From JBGQAS01 sp963699305 (GTDB lineage Bacteria; Chloroflexota; Anaerolineae; Anaerolineales; Anaerolineaceae): 64,000 bases of DNA. Positions within the stretch are counted from its first letter, which is position 1. Every line of letters starts with the position of its first letter. The notes below the pieces were generated by a model that searched no databases, was not told the origin of the DNA, and saw only the letters and a program-made list of their open reading frames with translations. Shown in pieces: positions 1 through 8,776 of this stretch. The DNA is taken from assembly GCA_963699305.1 (NCBI GenBank), contig OY969431.1, positions 2,311,574-2,375,573 on the forward strand, in the 5' to 3' direction. The position numbers were made by a program, and so were the translations under genes.

Positions 1-1164
1 GGGATACATTTCACCGCAAAATCCTACACAGACCCTGCCATGATCGAAGGGTTGATCGTGTACTTGAAAAACCTGGGATATAAGCGACTGGCGCTCATGG
101 AAGGCAGCACCGGGGGCAACTTCACCCGGCTGGTATTCAAAATTTGCGGATATGAGGATCTCTGTAAGAAACACAACGTGGAGATGATCTATCTGGACGA
201 AGGTCCCACGGTGGAAGTTGCATTAAGAGACGGGACGAAAACACGAGTTTCACGCCGCCTATGGCGAAATGTCATCAACCGCGAAGGCGGTTTCTATTTT
301 GATCTCCCCAAGCTGAAGACCCATTCCATGGCTACGCTCACCCTCGGCGTCAAGAATCAGCAGGCATTCCCGATCGCCGGAGACCGCATGCAGCAGCACA
401 ACCACGAGACGCTGCACATGCGCCTGGCGGCGCTGTATGCATTGACCAAGCCGGACTTCTGCATCATCGAAGGTATAGATGCCGTTTATCACGGGCATGT
501 CCCGATCGAAGCGTTCTTGGGGGAACAGGTGGCACGGCTCAACATCCTCATTGGAGGGCAGGATACGCTGGCGGTGGATGTGGTCGGTGCACGCGTGCTG
601 GGATATACATTGAACGAAGTAGAACATTTACGCCTGTGTGCCAAATGGAACCTGGGTGAATCTGATATTAACAACATCCAGATCAAGGGCGTTCCTCTCT
701 CAACCTTTACCAAAAAATATCCGAATACCCTGCTCGGACGCTTTCACCCGGACGTGCAATGGGTTATCGGGCGGACACGCGCCTGCGTGGAAGGTTGCCG
801 GGGTAATACTGAAGCCATCCTCGAGATGTTCACCAACGATCATCATGGCAAGGGTGGCTGGTCCATTGTGGTCGGCAGCGGATTTCTTGAATCCGACTTT
901 GATAATTTGCATGATGACATCCTTATTGTTGGTCCTTGTGCAGTCAAGGAAGTTTCCCAGCATCTACGGAATCGCTACCGCCGCCAAAAGATCTATACGA
1001 TCAACGAGCATAACGACCTGATGAATAATACCCGTCTTCAGGCGAAACTTTCACAGGTGGTGCCGATCTCGCTGGTCCCCGGCAATAAAATGACGGCAGC
1101 AAGGTATCTTCTGGTTGCAAAGCTGCATGGGCTGCATGCGCGCGTGCCCCCCATCTTGGGATGA
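1..1164 (+). CDS. DUF362 domain protein, 5' end outside window
   Basis: The frame is open from base 1, in phase with the ATG at 40, so the gene most likely begins before the window and about 387 residues are visible. The stretch around bases 304-354 reads PKLKTH followed by TLGVKN, the hallmark of DUF362 proteins. Family members often occur beside ferredoxin-like proteins and their biochemical role is not settled. The visible part has no CxxCxxCxxxC ferredoxin motif. A hairpin terminator follows at 1205-1236, so it appears to end its own transcript and is not joined to the redox operon after it. The family call is strong and the function is unknown. Confidence 0.8.
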   Translation, partial: GIHFTAKSYTDPAMIEGLIVYLKNLGYKRLALMEGSTGGNFTRLVFKICGYEDLCKKHNVEMIYLDEGPTVEVALRDGTKTRVSRRLWRNVINREGGFYFDLPKLKTHSMATLTLGVKNQQAFPIAGDRMQQHNHETLHMRLAALYALTKPDFCIIEGIDAVYHGHVPIEAFLGEQVARLNILIGGQDTLAVDVVGARVLGYTLNEVEHLRLCAKWNLGESDINNIQIKGVPLSTFTKKYPNTLLGRFHPDVQWVIGRTRACVEGCRGNTEAILEMFTNDHHGKGGWSIVVGSGFLESDFDNLHDDILIVGPCAVKEVSQHLRNRYRRQKIYTINEHNDLMNNTRLQAKLSQVVPISLVPGNKMTAARYLLVAKLHGLHARVPPILG

Positions 1165-1204
1165 ACCGTTTGAAAAAATATTCCTGGTTAGATTGTATGA
1201 ACAT

Positions 1205-1236
1205 AAAACAAGTCTCATCCCATGAGACTTGTTTTG
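1205..1236 (+). terminator. intrinsic terminator after DUF362 gene
   Basis: A perfect 14-bp inverted repeat (AAAACAAGTCTCAT / ATGAGACTTGTTTT) with a CCC loop ends in a T-run. The A-run on the left arm means it could also work on the other strand. Confidence 0.85.
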
Positions 1237-1303
1237 CAATTTTCAAATATTCATCACCCGGTTTAGGTGAGGGTTGCCATTGTTCATTCCCTGGGGAGTA
1301 CAC

Positions 1304-1334
1304 TATAATCTATCCATTAATTCCACACAGGTGA
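1304..1334 (+). promoter_or_regulatory. -10 box and ribosome binding site of the redox operon
   Basis: A consensus TATAAT lies at 1304-1309 and an AGGTGA ribosome binding site at 1329-1334, five bases before the ATG at 1339. No good -35 is visible at 16-18 bp; TTGTTC at 1280-1285 is the closest. This is the likely promoter for the three genes 1339-4571. Confidence 0.5.
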
Positions 1335-1338
1335 ATGC

Positions 1339-2827
1339 ATGAAGACCGATTACGATGTGATTGTCGTTGGTGGCGGGGTGGTGGGGAGCATGGTTGCCCG
1401 CTGGCTCTCGCGGTACCAACTGGATATTCTGATGATTGAAAAGGAAGCCGATATTGGGATGGGTGCCAGTTCGGCAAACTCCGCCATCGTGCATGCCGGG
1501 TATGACCCCATCCCCGGGACACTCAAAGCGAAGATGAACGTGGCTGCCAACCCGATGTGGGATGCACTCTCCGGTGAACTCGGCTTTGGCTTTAACCGGA
1601 GCGGTGATTACGTGGTCGCCATCGGTGACGAAGAACTGCCCATGCTGGAAACGCTGCTGGAACAAGGGCAAAAGAACGGTGTTCCAGGCATGCATATCAT
1701 CTCGGCGGACGAAATGCGCCACCGGGAGCCAAACATCAATCCGAAAACCAGCGGAGCGCTCTGGGCTCCCACCGGTGGGATCTGCGATCCTTTCCAGGTG
1801 ACCGTGGCGGCTGCGGAAAATGCCATCCAGAACGGGGCGAAGGTCCTGCTTGAAACGACTTTCGAAAATTTCATCATGACTGGCAAAAAAGTCACCGGCG
1901 TGAAGACGAACCGCGGTGATTTCACATGCCGCTGGGTGGTGAACGCGGCTGGTATCAACGCCGATGAAGTAATGCACCGCGCGGGTGTTCGACCTGAATT
2001 TGTCATCAAGGCGCGTCGCGGTGAATATTTGATCCTGGACCGGGCGGAGATCACCATCAACAACGTGCTTTTCCCGGTACCCACCGAAAAAGGGAAGGGC
2101 ATCCTGGTCACTGCAACCTTGCACGGCAACACCATCGTGGGTCCCAATGCGCAGGTGATAGAAGATAAAGAGGATCGTTCCATCTCCCGTCCGGGTCTGG
2201 ATGAACTCACCCAGGGTGCCATGAAGCTCATCCCGGGCTTGAACCTGCGCGCTGCCATTGCTTTGTTCGCCGGGTTGCGCGCCTGGGGAAACGCCCCTTG
2301 CGAAACTCCCGGTGTGAACTATGTGAGTGATTTCATCATTGAAATTCCAAAAGAAGTGCAGGGTTTGGTCAACCTGGGCGGAATTGAATCCCCGGGTCTT
2401 ACCGCCGCCCCTGCCATAGCCCAACGCGTCGTCGAGCTGATGCGGGATGCCGGGGAAAAATTCAAGGAAAAGCGTGGCTGGTGTCCCATCCGACCGGCAC
2501 GACCGCACTTCCGGGAACTGACCCTGGAAGAACAACTGCTGTTGATCAAAAAGGATCCCCGCTTTGGGCGCATCATCTGCCGCTGTGAAAATGTTACCGA
2601 GGGTGAGATCCTGGCGGAGATTCATGCTCCCATCCCGGCAACCACCTACGATGCCATCAAGCGCCGCACCTGGCTGGGGACCGGGCCGCTGCCTGGGAGG
2701 ATTCGATATGCCGCGCGTGGTGGATATCCTTTCCCGCGAACTGGGGGTATCGCCCCTGGAAGTAACCAAAAAAGGCGGAAATTCCCGCTTCCTGACCGGT
2801 ATCACCAAGATACAGGAGGGGGGATAA
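1339..2827 (+). CDS. GlpA-like FAD-dependent dehydrogenase with C-terminal BFD-like [2Fe-2S] domain, frameshifted
   Basis: Repaired length is about 495 residues. The N-terminus has the FAD dinucleotide motif (VVGGGVVGS, residues ~10-18) and the body is a DAO-type FAD domain, as in anaerobic glycerol-3-phosphate dehydrogenase subunit A. A BFD-like Fe-S domain follows (ICRCENVTEGE from residue ~413). The frame breaks at 2686-2687: dropping one C turns GTGPLPGR into GTGRCLGGF and keeps the gene open to the TAA at 2825-2827, one base before the next start. Read as is, the frame runs to 2862 with an unrelated tail. Cys414, Cys416 and Cys451 are present, but the usual fourth Cys of GRCxGGFC is Asp456. 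With the next two genes it forms the GlpA-like/GlpB-like/DUF1667 operon known from Thermotoga and Firmicutes. The substrate, probably sn-glycerol 3-phosphate, is inferred from this arrangement. Confidence 0.85.
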
Positions 2828-2828
2828 C

Positions 2829-4106
2829 ATGCCGAAGAAATCCGTTTACGATGTGGTGGTGATCGGCTCGGGACCCGGCGGGCTGGCTGCTGCGATTGCC
2901 GCCAAGAAGAATGGCGCCGAGGATGTGCTCATCATCGAGCGCGATGTGGAGCTGGGTGGCATCTTGCTGCAGTGCATCCACAACGGTTTTGGAGTTGAAA
3001 TTTTCAAACAGGATCTTCCCGGTCCGTCGTATGCTCAGCGGTTCATCAACGATGCCCTCTCACTCAACGTGGAAGTGATGCTGGATACGATGGTGCTGGA
3101 TATTTCCCCCCAGCGGCGCATCATCGCTGCGGGCAGGAATTCCGGCGTATCGGATATCCAGGCGCGAGCTATTGTTCTGGCGATGGGCTGCCGTGAACGC
3201 ACGCGCGCCCAGGTGCGCCTGCCCGGGACACGTCCGGCGGGGGTATACACCGCTGGAACCGCCCAGCGCTGGGTGAACGTGGAAGGGTACATGCCGGGCA
3301 AACGATTTGTCATCCTGGGCTCCGGCGATATTGGCATGATCATGGCGCGCCGTCTGACATTTGAAGGTGCCAAAGTTGAGCGTGTCCTGGAAGTGATGCC
3401 ATTCCTCACCGGGCTGATGCGCAACTATGTACAGTGCCTGCTGGATTACGATGTCAAACTTCAGCTGCAGCACACCGTCAACCGCATCATCGGCAAGGAC
3501 CGGGTGGAAGCCATCGAGTCCGTCCAGGTGGATGAAAAATGGAACCCCGTCAAGGGCACCGAGGAGATCATCCCCTGCGATACCCTGCTGCTTTCCGTGG
3601 GATTGATCCCGGAAAACGAGCTATCCAAAAAAGCCGGTGTACGCATCGATCCGCTCACCGCAGGCCCGTTTGTGGATGACCATTTTGAGACCAATGTGCC
3701 GGGCATTTTTGCTGCTGGTAACGTGGTGCATGTATACGACCTGGTGGATTGGGTAACGGAAGCGGGTTTCTCCTCCGGCAAGTCTGCTGCAGAGTTTGCG
3801 ATCGCCATCAAGGCCAAGGAAAAACGCCATATTCCATTAATTGCCGGGGAAAATGTACGGTACATCGTCCCGCACCAGTTGGACAAGGAAAGCCTGGCAG
3901 CGAGGGATATCCGGCTGCAGTTGCGTGTAAAAACACCCATCGAGGATCCGGCGTGGGTGGAAGTTCGCAACGAGAATAACCTAGTGGCACGCAAGCTGGA
4001 GCGCTACGTCCGACCCGGTGAAATGGTCACGTTTGTGCTGGCACAAAAAGCATACTCAGATGTAAAGAATGCTGCTGCACTGACAGTTGCAGTAATTAGA
4101 AAATGA
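2829..4106 (+). CDS. GlpB-like FAD/NAD(P)-dependent oxidoreductase
   Basis: This 425-residue protein has two Rossmann motifs: GSGPGG at residues 13-18 for FAD and GSGDIG near residue 165 for NAD(P). The C-terminal FAD contact is TNVPGIFAAGNV, and GGILLQCIHNGFG is typical of the family of small pyridine-nucleotide oxidoreductases found beside GlpA-like enzymes. It has no CxxC redox disulfide, so it is not thioredoxin reductase. The ATG lies one base after the repaired stop of the previous gene and the ribosome binding site (AGGAGGGG) is inside that gene, which implies tight coupling. It probably passes electrons between the GlpA-like flavin enzyme and a carrier. The gene is intact. Confidence 0.85.
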   Translation: MPKKSVYDVVVIGSGPGGLAAAIAAKKNGAEDVLIIERDVELGGILLQCIHNGFGVEIFKQDLPGPSYAQRFINDALSLNVEVMLDTMVLDISPQRRIIAAGRNSGVSDIQARAIVLAMGCRERTRAQVRLPGTRPAGVYTAGTAQRWVNVEGYMPGKRFVILGSGDIGMIMARRLTFEGAKVERVLEVMPFLTGLMRNYVQCLLDYDVKLQLQHTVNRIIGKDRVEAIESVQVDEKWNPVKGTEEIIPCDTLLLSVGLIPENELSKKAGVRIDPLTAGPFVDDHFETNVPGIFAAGNVVHVYDLVDWVTEAGFSSGKSAAEFAIAIKAKEKRHIPLIAGENVRYIVPHQLDKESLAARDIRLQLRVKTPIEDPAWVEVRNENNLVARKLERYVRPGEMVTFVLAQKAYSDVKNAAALTVAVIRK

Positions 4107-4131
4107 GACTTTTATCACGACAATTGTGTGA

Positions 4132-4184
4132 AGATTGCCACGCCCTGACTTCAAGCAACGAAGTCAAACCGGTCTCGCAATGAC
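4132..4184. repeat. palindromic intergenic repeat, copy A
   Basis: The element starts AGATTGCCACG and ends GGTCTCGCAATGAC. Its ends are inverted (ATTGC.../...GCAAT) and enclose a second stem, TGACTTC/GAAGTCA. Copy B at 20810-20894 has the same ends and a different centre. Similar AGATTGC...GCAATGAC elements are common, as far as I recall, as REP/MITE-like repeats in many bacterial genomes. This one lies between the GlpB-like and DUF1667 genes, so it would be in their transcript. Confidence 0.7.
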
Positions 4185-4199
4185 AAAAATGAGGTTGAT

Positions 4200-4571
4200 A
4201 TGCCTGAACACGTAAAAGTCATCTGCATCACATGCCCCAAAGGATGCACGTTGGATGTCACGCGCGAGGGCAGCACCGTCCTGAAGGTCGAAGGGGGAGG
4301 CTGCAAACGCGGTGCTGATTATGTGACCGCTGAGATCAACGACCCACGTCGCATGGTAGCCACGACGGTGCGCGTGGAGGGTTCGCTGCACCCCCTGATA
4401 CCCGTTTACACTGCGACACCCTTCCCCAAGCCGCGCATCAAGGAACTGCTTGCGCAGATAAAAACAATCCACTTGACCGCGCCCGTGAAAATGGGGCAGG
4501 TGGTGCTGGCGGATGCGCTGGGCATCGGCGTGGATGTTATTGCCAGCCGGGATATGCTGGCCAGAGAATAA
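4200..4571 (+). CDS. DUF1667 protein (third gene of GlpA/GlpB-like operon)
   Basis: This 123-residue protein has Cys9, Cys12, Cys16 and Cys35 (CITCPKGC, then GGGCKRGADY), the four-cysteine pattern of DUF1667, which suggests an Fe-S or zinc site. The family almost always accompanies GlpA- and GlpB-like dehydrogenases, so it is probably a small electron-transfer or assembly subunit. The start at 4200 has a weak GAGGT site upstream. It is separated from the GlpB-like gene by 93 bases that hold palindromic repeat A. Confidence 0.8.
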   Translation: MPEHVKVICITCPKGCTLDVTREGSTVLKVEGGGCKRGADYVTAEINDPRRMVATTVRVEGSLHPLIPVYTATPFPKPRIKELLAQIKTIHLTAPVKMGQVVLADALGIGVDVIASRDMLARE

Positions 4572-4695
4572 TTGTTTTTAATTCACTACTTCCCAGAATT
4601 ATTCTGAGAAAATATTTTATTCTCTGAAAACATTTGACGGACAATCGTACTATATCAATAATTGAAGGACTACCCATTCACATGGAGGAATAAAG

Positions 4696-5637
4696 ATGGC
4701 AGGGCAATTAACGTACGAAGAGGTTGGAACATTGATCCAAAGAGGGGATATGATTGGTTTGATCGAGGCAGCTGAATTTCCTGGGCAGGAGCAGCTTGTT
4801 CGGATTGTTCCTGGCATTCGGGATCTGTCCATCCGTGATCCCCGGGTGCAGCCGGGCGCTGAATACCATGCACGACTCACCAAAGCCATGCTGGGGTGCA
4901 TCAAGTGGACGAATGGCAGTATTCGTGAAGAAGCCTTGCAGGTCCTTCAGCAGATCAAAAGCGAAATTGCCATAGACTCTTTGATCGAGCTGCTGAAAGA
5001 ACCGAATCCAAAAAACCGGAAATTAATATTGGAATGGCTGGGCAATCTGAAGAATCCAAAGGCTGTTCAGCCATTGGTGAAATTACTTGCCGATCCGGAT
5101 CTGGAATTACGGAAACAGGCGGTAAACGCGTTGGGTGAGATACGAGACCCACTGGCGGTTCCGGAATTGATCAACCTTGTAAAAGAACCGACACCTGAAA
5201 TTCAGGCAGAAATCATCAAAGCTCTGGGTTTGATCGGAGATACTAGCGCAACCCCGGCAGTCCTTCCTTTTATGGATTCTGAAAATGTCGATCTCAAGAA
5301 ACAAGCGTTGATTTCCCTGGGATATCTAAAATCCGAGGAAGCCTTCCCGCGGTTGCTGAAAATGCTGGATGAAAAGGAAATTTCCATGCTGCGCATTATC
5401 ATCAATGCGCTCGGATATATGGAAAATGTCAAAGCGGTCAAGCCGCTGTTGAAATATTGCGGGCATGAAAATGACTATGTCCGACGCAGCGTGATGATCG
5501 CCCTGGGTGATATCGGTATCCGCAACAAGGATAAGAAAGAATTCAAGGATATTCTGGATGGACTGAAAAAAGGGAAACGCGATAAGAACGGCTTTGTTTC
5601 CGGGGCGGCAGACGAATCCCTGTTCCTAATCACCTAA
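4696..5637 (+). CDS. HEAT-repeat (PBS-lyase type) protein
   Basis: The protein is 313 residues with no signal peptide or membrane segment. From residue ~75 to ~290 it is made of about 30-residue alpha-helical repeats of the PBS-lyase HEAT type, for example AIDSLIELLKEPNPKNRKLI, AVQPLVKLLADPDLELRKQA, AVPELINLVKEPTPEIQAEI. Such solenoids bind other proteins, and no catalytic residues are seen. The start has a good GGAGGA site at 4683-4688. The next gene, 29 bases on, encodes a related repeat protein with a zinc-ribbon tail, so the two probably work together in the cytoplasm. The binding partner cannot be told from the sequence. Confidence 0.8.
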   Translation: MAGQLTYEEVGTLIQRGDMIGLIEAAEFPGQEQLVRIVPGIRDLSIRDPRVQPGAEYHARLTKAMLGCIKWTNGSIREEALQVLQQIKSEIAIDSLIELLKEPNPKNRKLILEWLGNLKNPKAVQPLVKLLADPDLELRKQAVNALGEIRDPLAVPELINLVKEPTPEIQAEIIKALGLIGDTSATPAVLPFMDSENVDLKKQALISLGYLKSEEAFPRLLKMLDEKEISMLRIIINALGYMENVKAVKPLLKYCGHENDYVRRSVMIALGDIGIRNKDKKEFKDILDGLKKGKRDKNGFVSGAADESLFLIT

Positions 5638-5666
5638 AAAATCGGAGAAAAGAAAGGAGCTTTGCC

Positions 5667-6818
5667 ATGTTCAACATTTTTAAGAAAAAAGAAAAACCAA
5701 CAGAAAATATACAACCTGTTCAGGAAGCAATCAGACAACCACCGATCGAATTAACCACTAACATGGTTGACGATTGGAACAGGGCGGGAAAACTAGCTGA
5801 ATTAGTTAGCGCCTACAATACCCCTGACAATGCCAAATGGCAAGGTTATATCATGGAAGCCATTGTCAATGATTGTTTTCGATTTCCAAGTAAGGTGGCA
5901 CCCGGAAGTCCACTGCATGAATCCGTGGAGGAATTGGCACTCCAAGCTCTATCGAACCGGAAGTTCGTGGAGGATGCAATGGGTGTATTGGGATACAGCA
6001 AAAGTGAGAAAGCCATCCAACCGTTATTGGGATTACTGAAAGAATCCGACGATGACACCCGGAAAAAGGTATTAAGGATTTTGGCTGATTTGAAAGGTCC
6101 CGGCATTTCCGAAGTCCTGGCTGAGCAGATGTCGGATGGGAATTTGGAGTATCGTAAGGAAATCATTCAGACTCTATCCGGAATTGGTGATAAACCCGCG
6201 GTGACCGCACTCTTGGCTTGCCTGGATGCAGACAACAACAATTTGCACGGAAATGCCATGCAGGCTCTTGGTAAATTAAGAGCGGAAGCCGCGTTTTCCC
6301 GCATCCAGGCAGCAGTGGAAGGTGGCGAAATCTCTGTGCTGATGGATGCGATTGTCGCTCTTGGAAGATATCAGCGTCCAGAAACCTTGCCTCATATTTT
6401 GAAATATCGTCAGCATGAAGACGAGAACATTCGCATGCGGGTTTATATCGCGCTGGGAGAGATTGGAATACAATGCTCCAAGCCAAAGGACCGCCATACT
6501 GTTTGGGACGCGCTGCAGGTGGGACGGAAAGATCCCAATGGATGGGCGCGCAGTGACGCAGAGCGAGCCATCCGCGATTTAGGCTGGAAGCTGGCAGTGA
6601 AAGATGCCGACCCCGCAACGACCTGCTCCATCTGTGGTAAGGAATTGAACTTTGAACGCAAGGTGGGTGGGATCATGTTTGGAGACCAGTTCGGTGAGTT
6701 ATTGCTGCGCTCGGCATACAAATGTCGGCAGTGCGGCACGATCATCTGCCGCGAATGCGCCGAAAAGAGCAAGTGCAAGAAATGCGGTTTCAATACGTTT
6801 GATGTAGCGATCCATTGA
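5667..6818 (+). CDS. HEAT-repeat protein with C-terminal zinc ribbon
   Basis: This 383-residue protein has a charged N-terminus, then HEAT-like repeats from about residue 95 to 300 (AIQPLLGLLKESDDDTRKKV, AVTALLACLDADNNNLHGNA), then a cysteine-rich tail after base ~6620. The tail has CSICGK, CRQCGTIICREC and CKKC, enough to bind two zinc ions. An AAGGAG site sits just before the ATG. It follows the first HEAT gene at 29 bases and is probably co-transcribed with it; a strong terminator ends the unit at 6845-6874. It looks like a scaffold that joins protein binding to a zinc-ribbon module. The function is unknown. Confidence 0.8.
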   Translation: MFNIFKKKEKPTENIQPVQEAIRQPPIELTTNMVDDWNRAGKLAELVSAYNTPDNAKWQGYIMEAIVNDCFRFPSKVAPGSPLHESVEELALQALSNRKFVEDAMGVLGYSKSEKAIQPLLGLLKESDDDTRKKVLRILADLKGPGISEVLAEQMSDGNLEYRKEIIQTLSGIGDKPAVTALLACLDADNNNLHGNAMQALGKLRAEAAFSRIQAAVEGGEISVLMDAIVALGRYQRPETLPHILKYRQHEDENIRMRVYIALGEIGIQCSKPKDRHTVWDALQVGRKDPNGWARSDAERAIRDLGWKLAVKDADPATTCSICGKELNFERKVGGIMFGDQFGELLLRSAYKCRQCGTIICRECAEKSKCKKCGFNTFDVAIH

Positions 6819-6844
6819 GTTTCGCATTCAAATGCAATGAAAAA

Positions 6845-6874
6845 ACTCGGATTGATTTCCTTCAATCCGAGTTT
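6845..6874 (+). terminator. intrinsic terminator after HEAT gene pair
   Basis: A perfect stem CTCGGATTGA/TTCAATCCGAG-type with a short TTTCC loop is flanked by AAAA on the left and TTTT on the right. Confidence 0.85.
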
Positions 6875-7070
6875 TGCTAAAATTTTATTGATCTACTTTA
6901 CTGGATGAATAGAAATTAAGGTACATCCAAATCATTTGCTGAGCCAGACCATTGTGCACGATCATCGGAACGCGTACGTTTGATCGCGCTGAAAAAGATT
7001 CAATCCCATTTGCGGGAAAAATGGATATGAATATAATTTTTATAGATCATTGCCTGGAGGGAGACTCACC

Positions 7071-8675
7071 ATGGGAAATCCGAAGCGACGTATTTCTATT
7101 AATGCACCAGCCATCATTACCTTTGTTCTAATCGTTTTTTATATTCTTTTGAATTTGCTACAAGTGGGCGGATTCAAGTTCATAAACAGCCTGAACAGCC
7201 TGCCCGTTGCACCGTTAGCGGCTGCCACAACCGTTCTGGCGATTTTGCTTTGGTGGAAAATTCCACGTGAGGATAAAAATCGTGCGCTTTGGTTGGGACT
7301 TGCAATCGGCTGGTCCCTTTGGACGATCGCTGAGATCTATTGGGCTGTTGCAGCTTTAACGCTGAATGAAGTGCCGTATCCATCCATAGCCGACTTGATG
7401 TGGGTTTTGGGTTATCTTCCCATGTATTTTGCCTTGTGGAAAAGAAGAAGCTCATTACCTCGGGTAGTCTCAACCGCGCGTCGTTGGCTGATTGCTTTGG
7501 TTTCGTTGAGCATCCTTGCATTGACCATCGTATTCATCATTGTCCCCGGCGTGCAGAGCTTCGATCCCTCAACCTTCATCGAGAGCGTATTGAATGTCAC
7601 TTACCCATTCCTCGATATTATCCTGTTGATCGTTGTGTTTAATTTATTTTTTACTTACGAGCAGGGCAAATCCGGGCAGGCATGGACCTGGCTTCTCATG
7701 GGGTTTGTCATGTTCTCGGCCGTTGATCTGGTGTTTTCCTTCGCCAATTCCATAAACATGTATTATCCCGAAGAACAGGTTAACCTTTTGAGCACCCTCG
7801 GCATTGATGTCCCCTATACACTCAGTTATGTAATGTGCATCGTCGGGTTGCTTGAGTTCCGGAAATTGCAGCGCCTTACGGGCTTCTTTCAGGAGGTCGT
7901 CCGCACCGAGACCCCGCTGCCGAACACTCATATCCTGGTTTCCACAATTCGGGATAACACCGTGGTCGATGTCAGTAAGAATTACCAGGTTTCATATCAG
8001 CGGGAATTCATTAAGGGTCAACCGCTGGCAGAGGTACTCGGAATAACAACTGCGGAAACGAACAATCTCCTGGAAACTCTTAAGCGCCAGGATGCGATGA
8101 TGGAGAGCCAGTTCCAGGCGACTATCGGTGGGCAATCCATACCGATTGGGATATCCGGCATACGTGTCACCGGGTCGCTGGGGGAGTTTGACGGTGTCAT
8201 CCTACTCGTTCGTCTTTACATGCCGTATACCGCATTGGATGGTTTATTGACCGATTACGAAAAGGACATGGTCCGCTCCTTGCTGCAGAAGACCGGTACG
8301 CTTGAGCGGGAAAGATCGGAAATGAAGAACTTCCTAGCAAGGTATCACCAGCGGTTTCTTGCCGAATTCCTCGGAGTGGCGATATCGGAAGGCGGAAAAG
8401 CGATGGTGGAGAGCCTTATTGCTGGTTTGAATGAAATGTGCGCGAACAACCAGTGGAAATTGAAGACTTTGCCCAATGGCTCGTTTGACGTAAACGCATC
8501 CTCGTTCCAGGAGACGTACTCCGCCTTGCCCCAACTGGTCAATAAAGCCCGACAATTCATCATCGGCATTAAAGATGAAAGTACCGCGATTAACGTTATT
8601 CTGGATGTCCAAAAGAAAGAGGATGAAACTTCCTTGAAAAATCTGGCTTATTGTGAAAAATACAACGCTTTATAA
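7071..8675 (+). CDS. 8-TM membrane protein with cytoplasmic PAS-like tail (sensor-like)
   Basis: The protein is 534 residues from the ATG at 7071, which has a CTGGAGGGAG ribosome binding site; an upstream TTG at 7050 is less likely. The first ~270 residues hold about eight hydrophobic segments with short loops, resembling the membrane input regions of bacterial sensor proteins. The remaining ~260 residues are soluble, with a stretch from residue ~285 (ILVSTIRDNTVVDVSKNYQ) that looks PAS-like, then a helical part around YEKDMVRSLLQKTGTLERER. No histidine-kinase, GGDEF, EAL or phosphatase motif is visible, so the output is unknown. It stands alone between a terminator and a new promoter. Confidence 0.6.
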   Translation: MGNPKRRISINAPAIITFVLIVFYILLNLLQVGGFKFINSLNSLPVAPLAAATTVLAILLWWKIPREDKNRALWLGLAIGWSLWTIAEIYWAVAALTLNEVPYPSIADLMWVLGYLPMYFALWKRRSSLPRVVSTARRWLIALVSLSILALTIVFIIVPGVQSFDPSTFIESVLNVTYPFLDIILLIVVFNLFFTYEQGKSGQAWTWLLMGFVMFSAVDLVFSFANSINMYYPEEQVNLLSTLGIDVPYTLSYVMCIVGLLEFRKLQRLTGFFQEVVRTETPLPNTHILVSTIRDNTVVDVSKNYQVSYQREFIKGQPLAEVLGITTAETNNLLETLKRQDAMMESQFQATIGGQSIPIGISGIRVTGSLGEFDGVILLVRLYMPYTALDGLLTDYEKDMVRSLLQKTGTLERERSEMKNFLARYHQRFLAEFLGVAISEGGKAMVESLIAGLNEMCANNQWKLKTLPNGSFDVNASSFQETYSALPQLVNKARQFIIGIKDESTAINVILDVQKKEDETSLKNLAYCEKYNAL

Positions 8676-8697
8676 TACGGAACCTGTCGATATCCTC

Positions 8698-8726
8698 TTG
8701 TTTTGATACTCAACGCGTACTATACT
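8698..8726 (+). promoter_or_regulatory. probable sigma-70-type promoter for lipoprotein gene
   Basis: TTGTTT at 8698-8703 and TATACT at 8721-8726 are separated by 17 bases. The start codon at 8777 lies about 45 bases after the expected transcription start. Confidence 0.45.
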
Positions 8727-8776
8727 GACAATTGGGGGATAATGGTTTATTGATCCGATCAAAAAGGAGGAGAGAA

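Noticed and set aside
1303..2808. 501-codon open frame on the minus strand
   Set aside because: It lies opposite the GlpA-like gene, encodes no recognisable motif and reflects the codon bias of the true strand.
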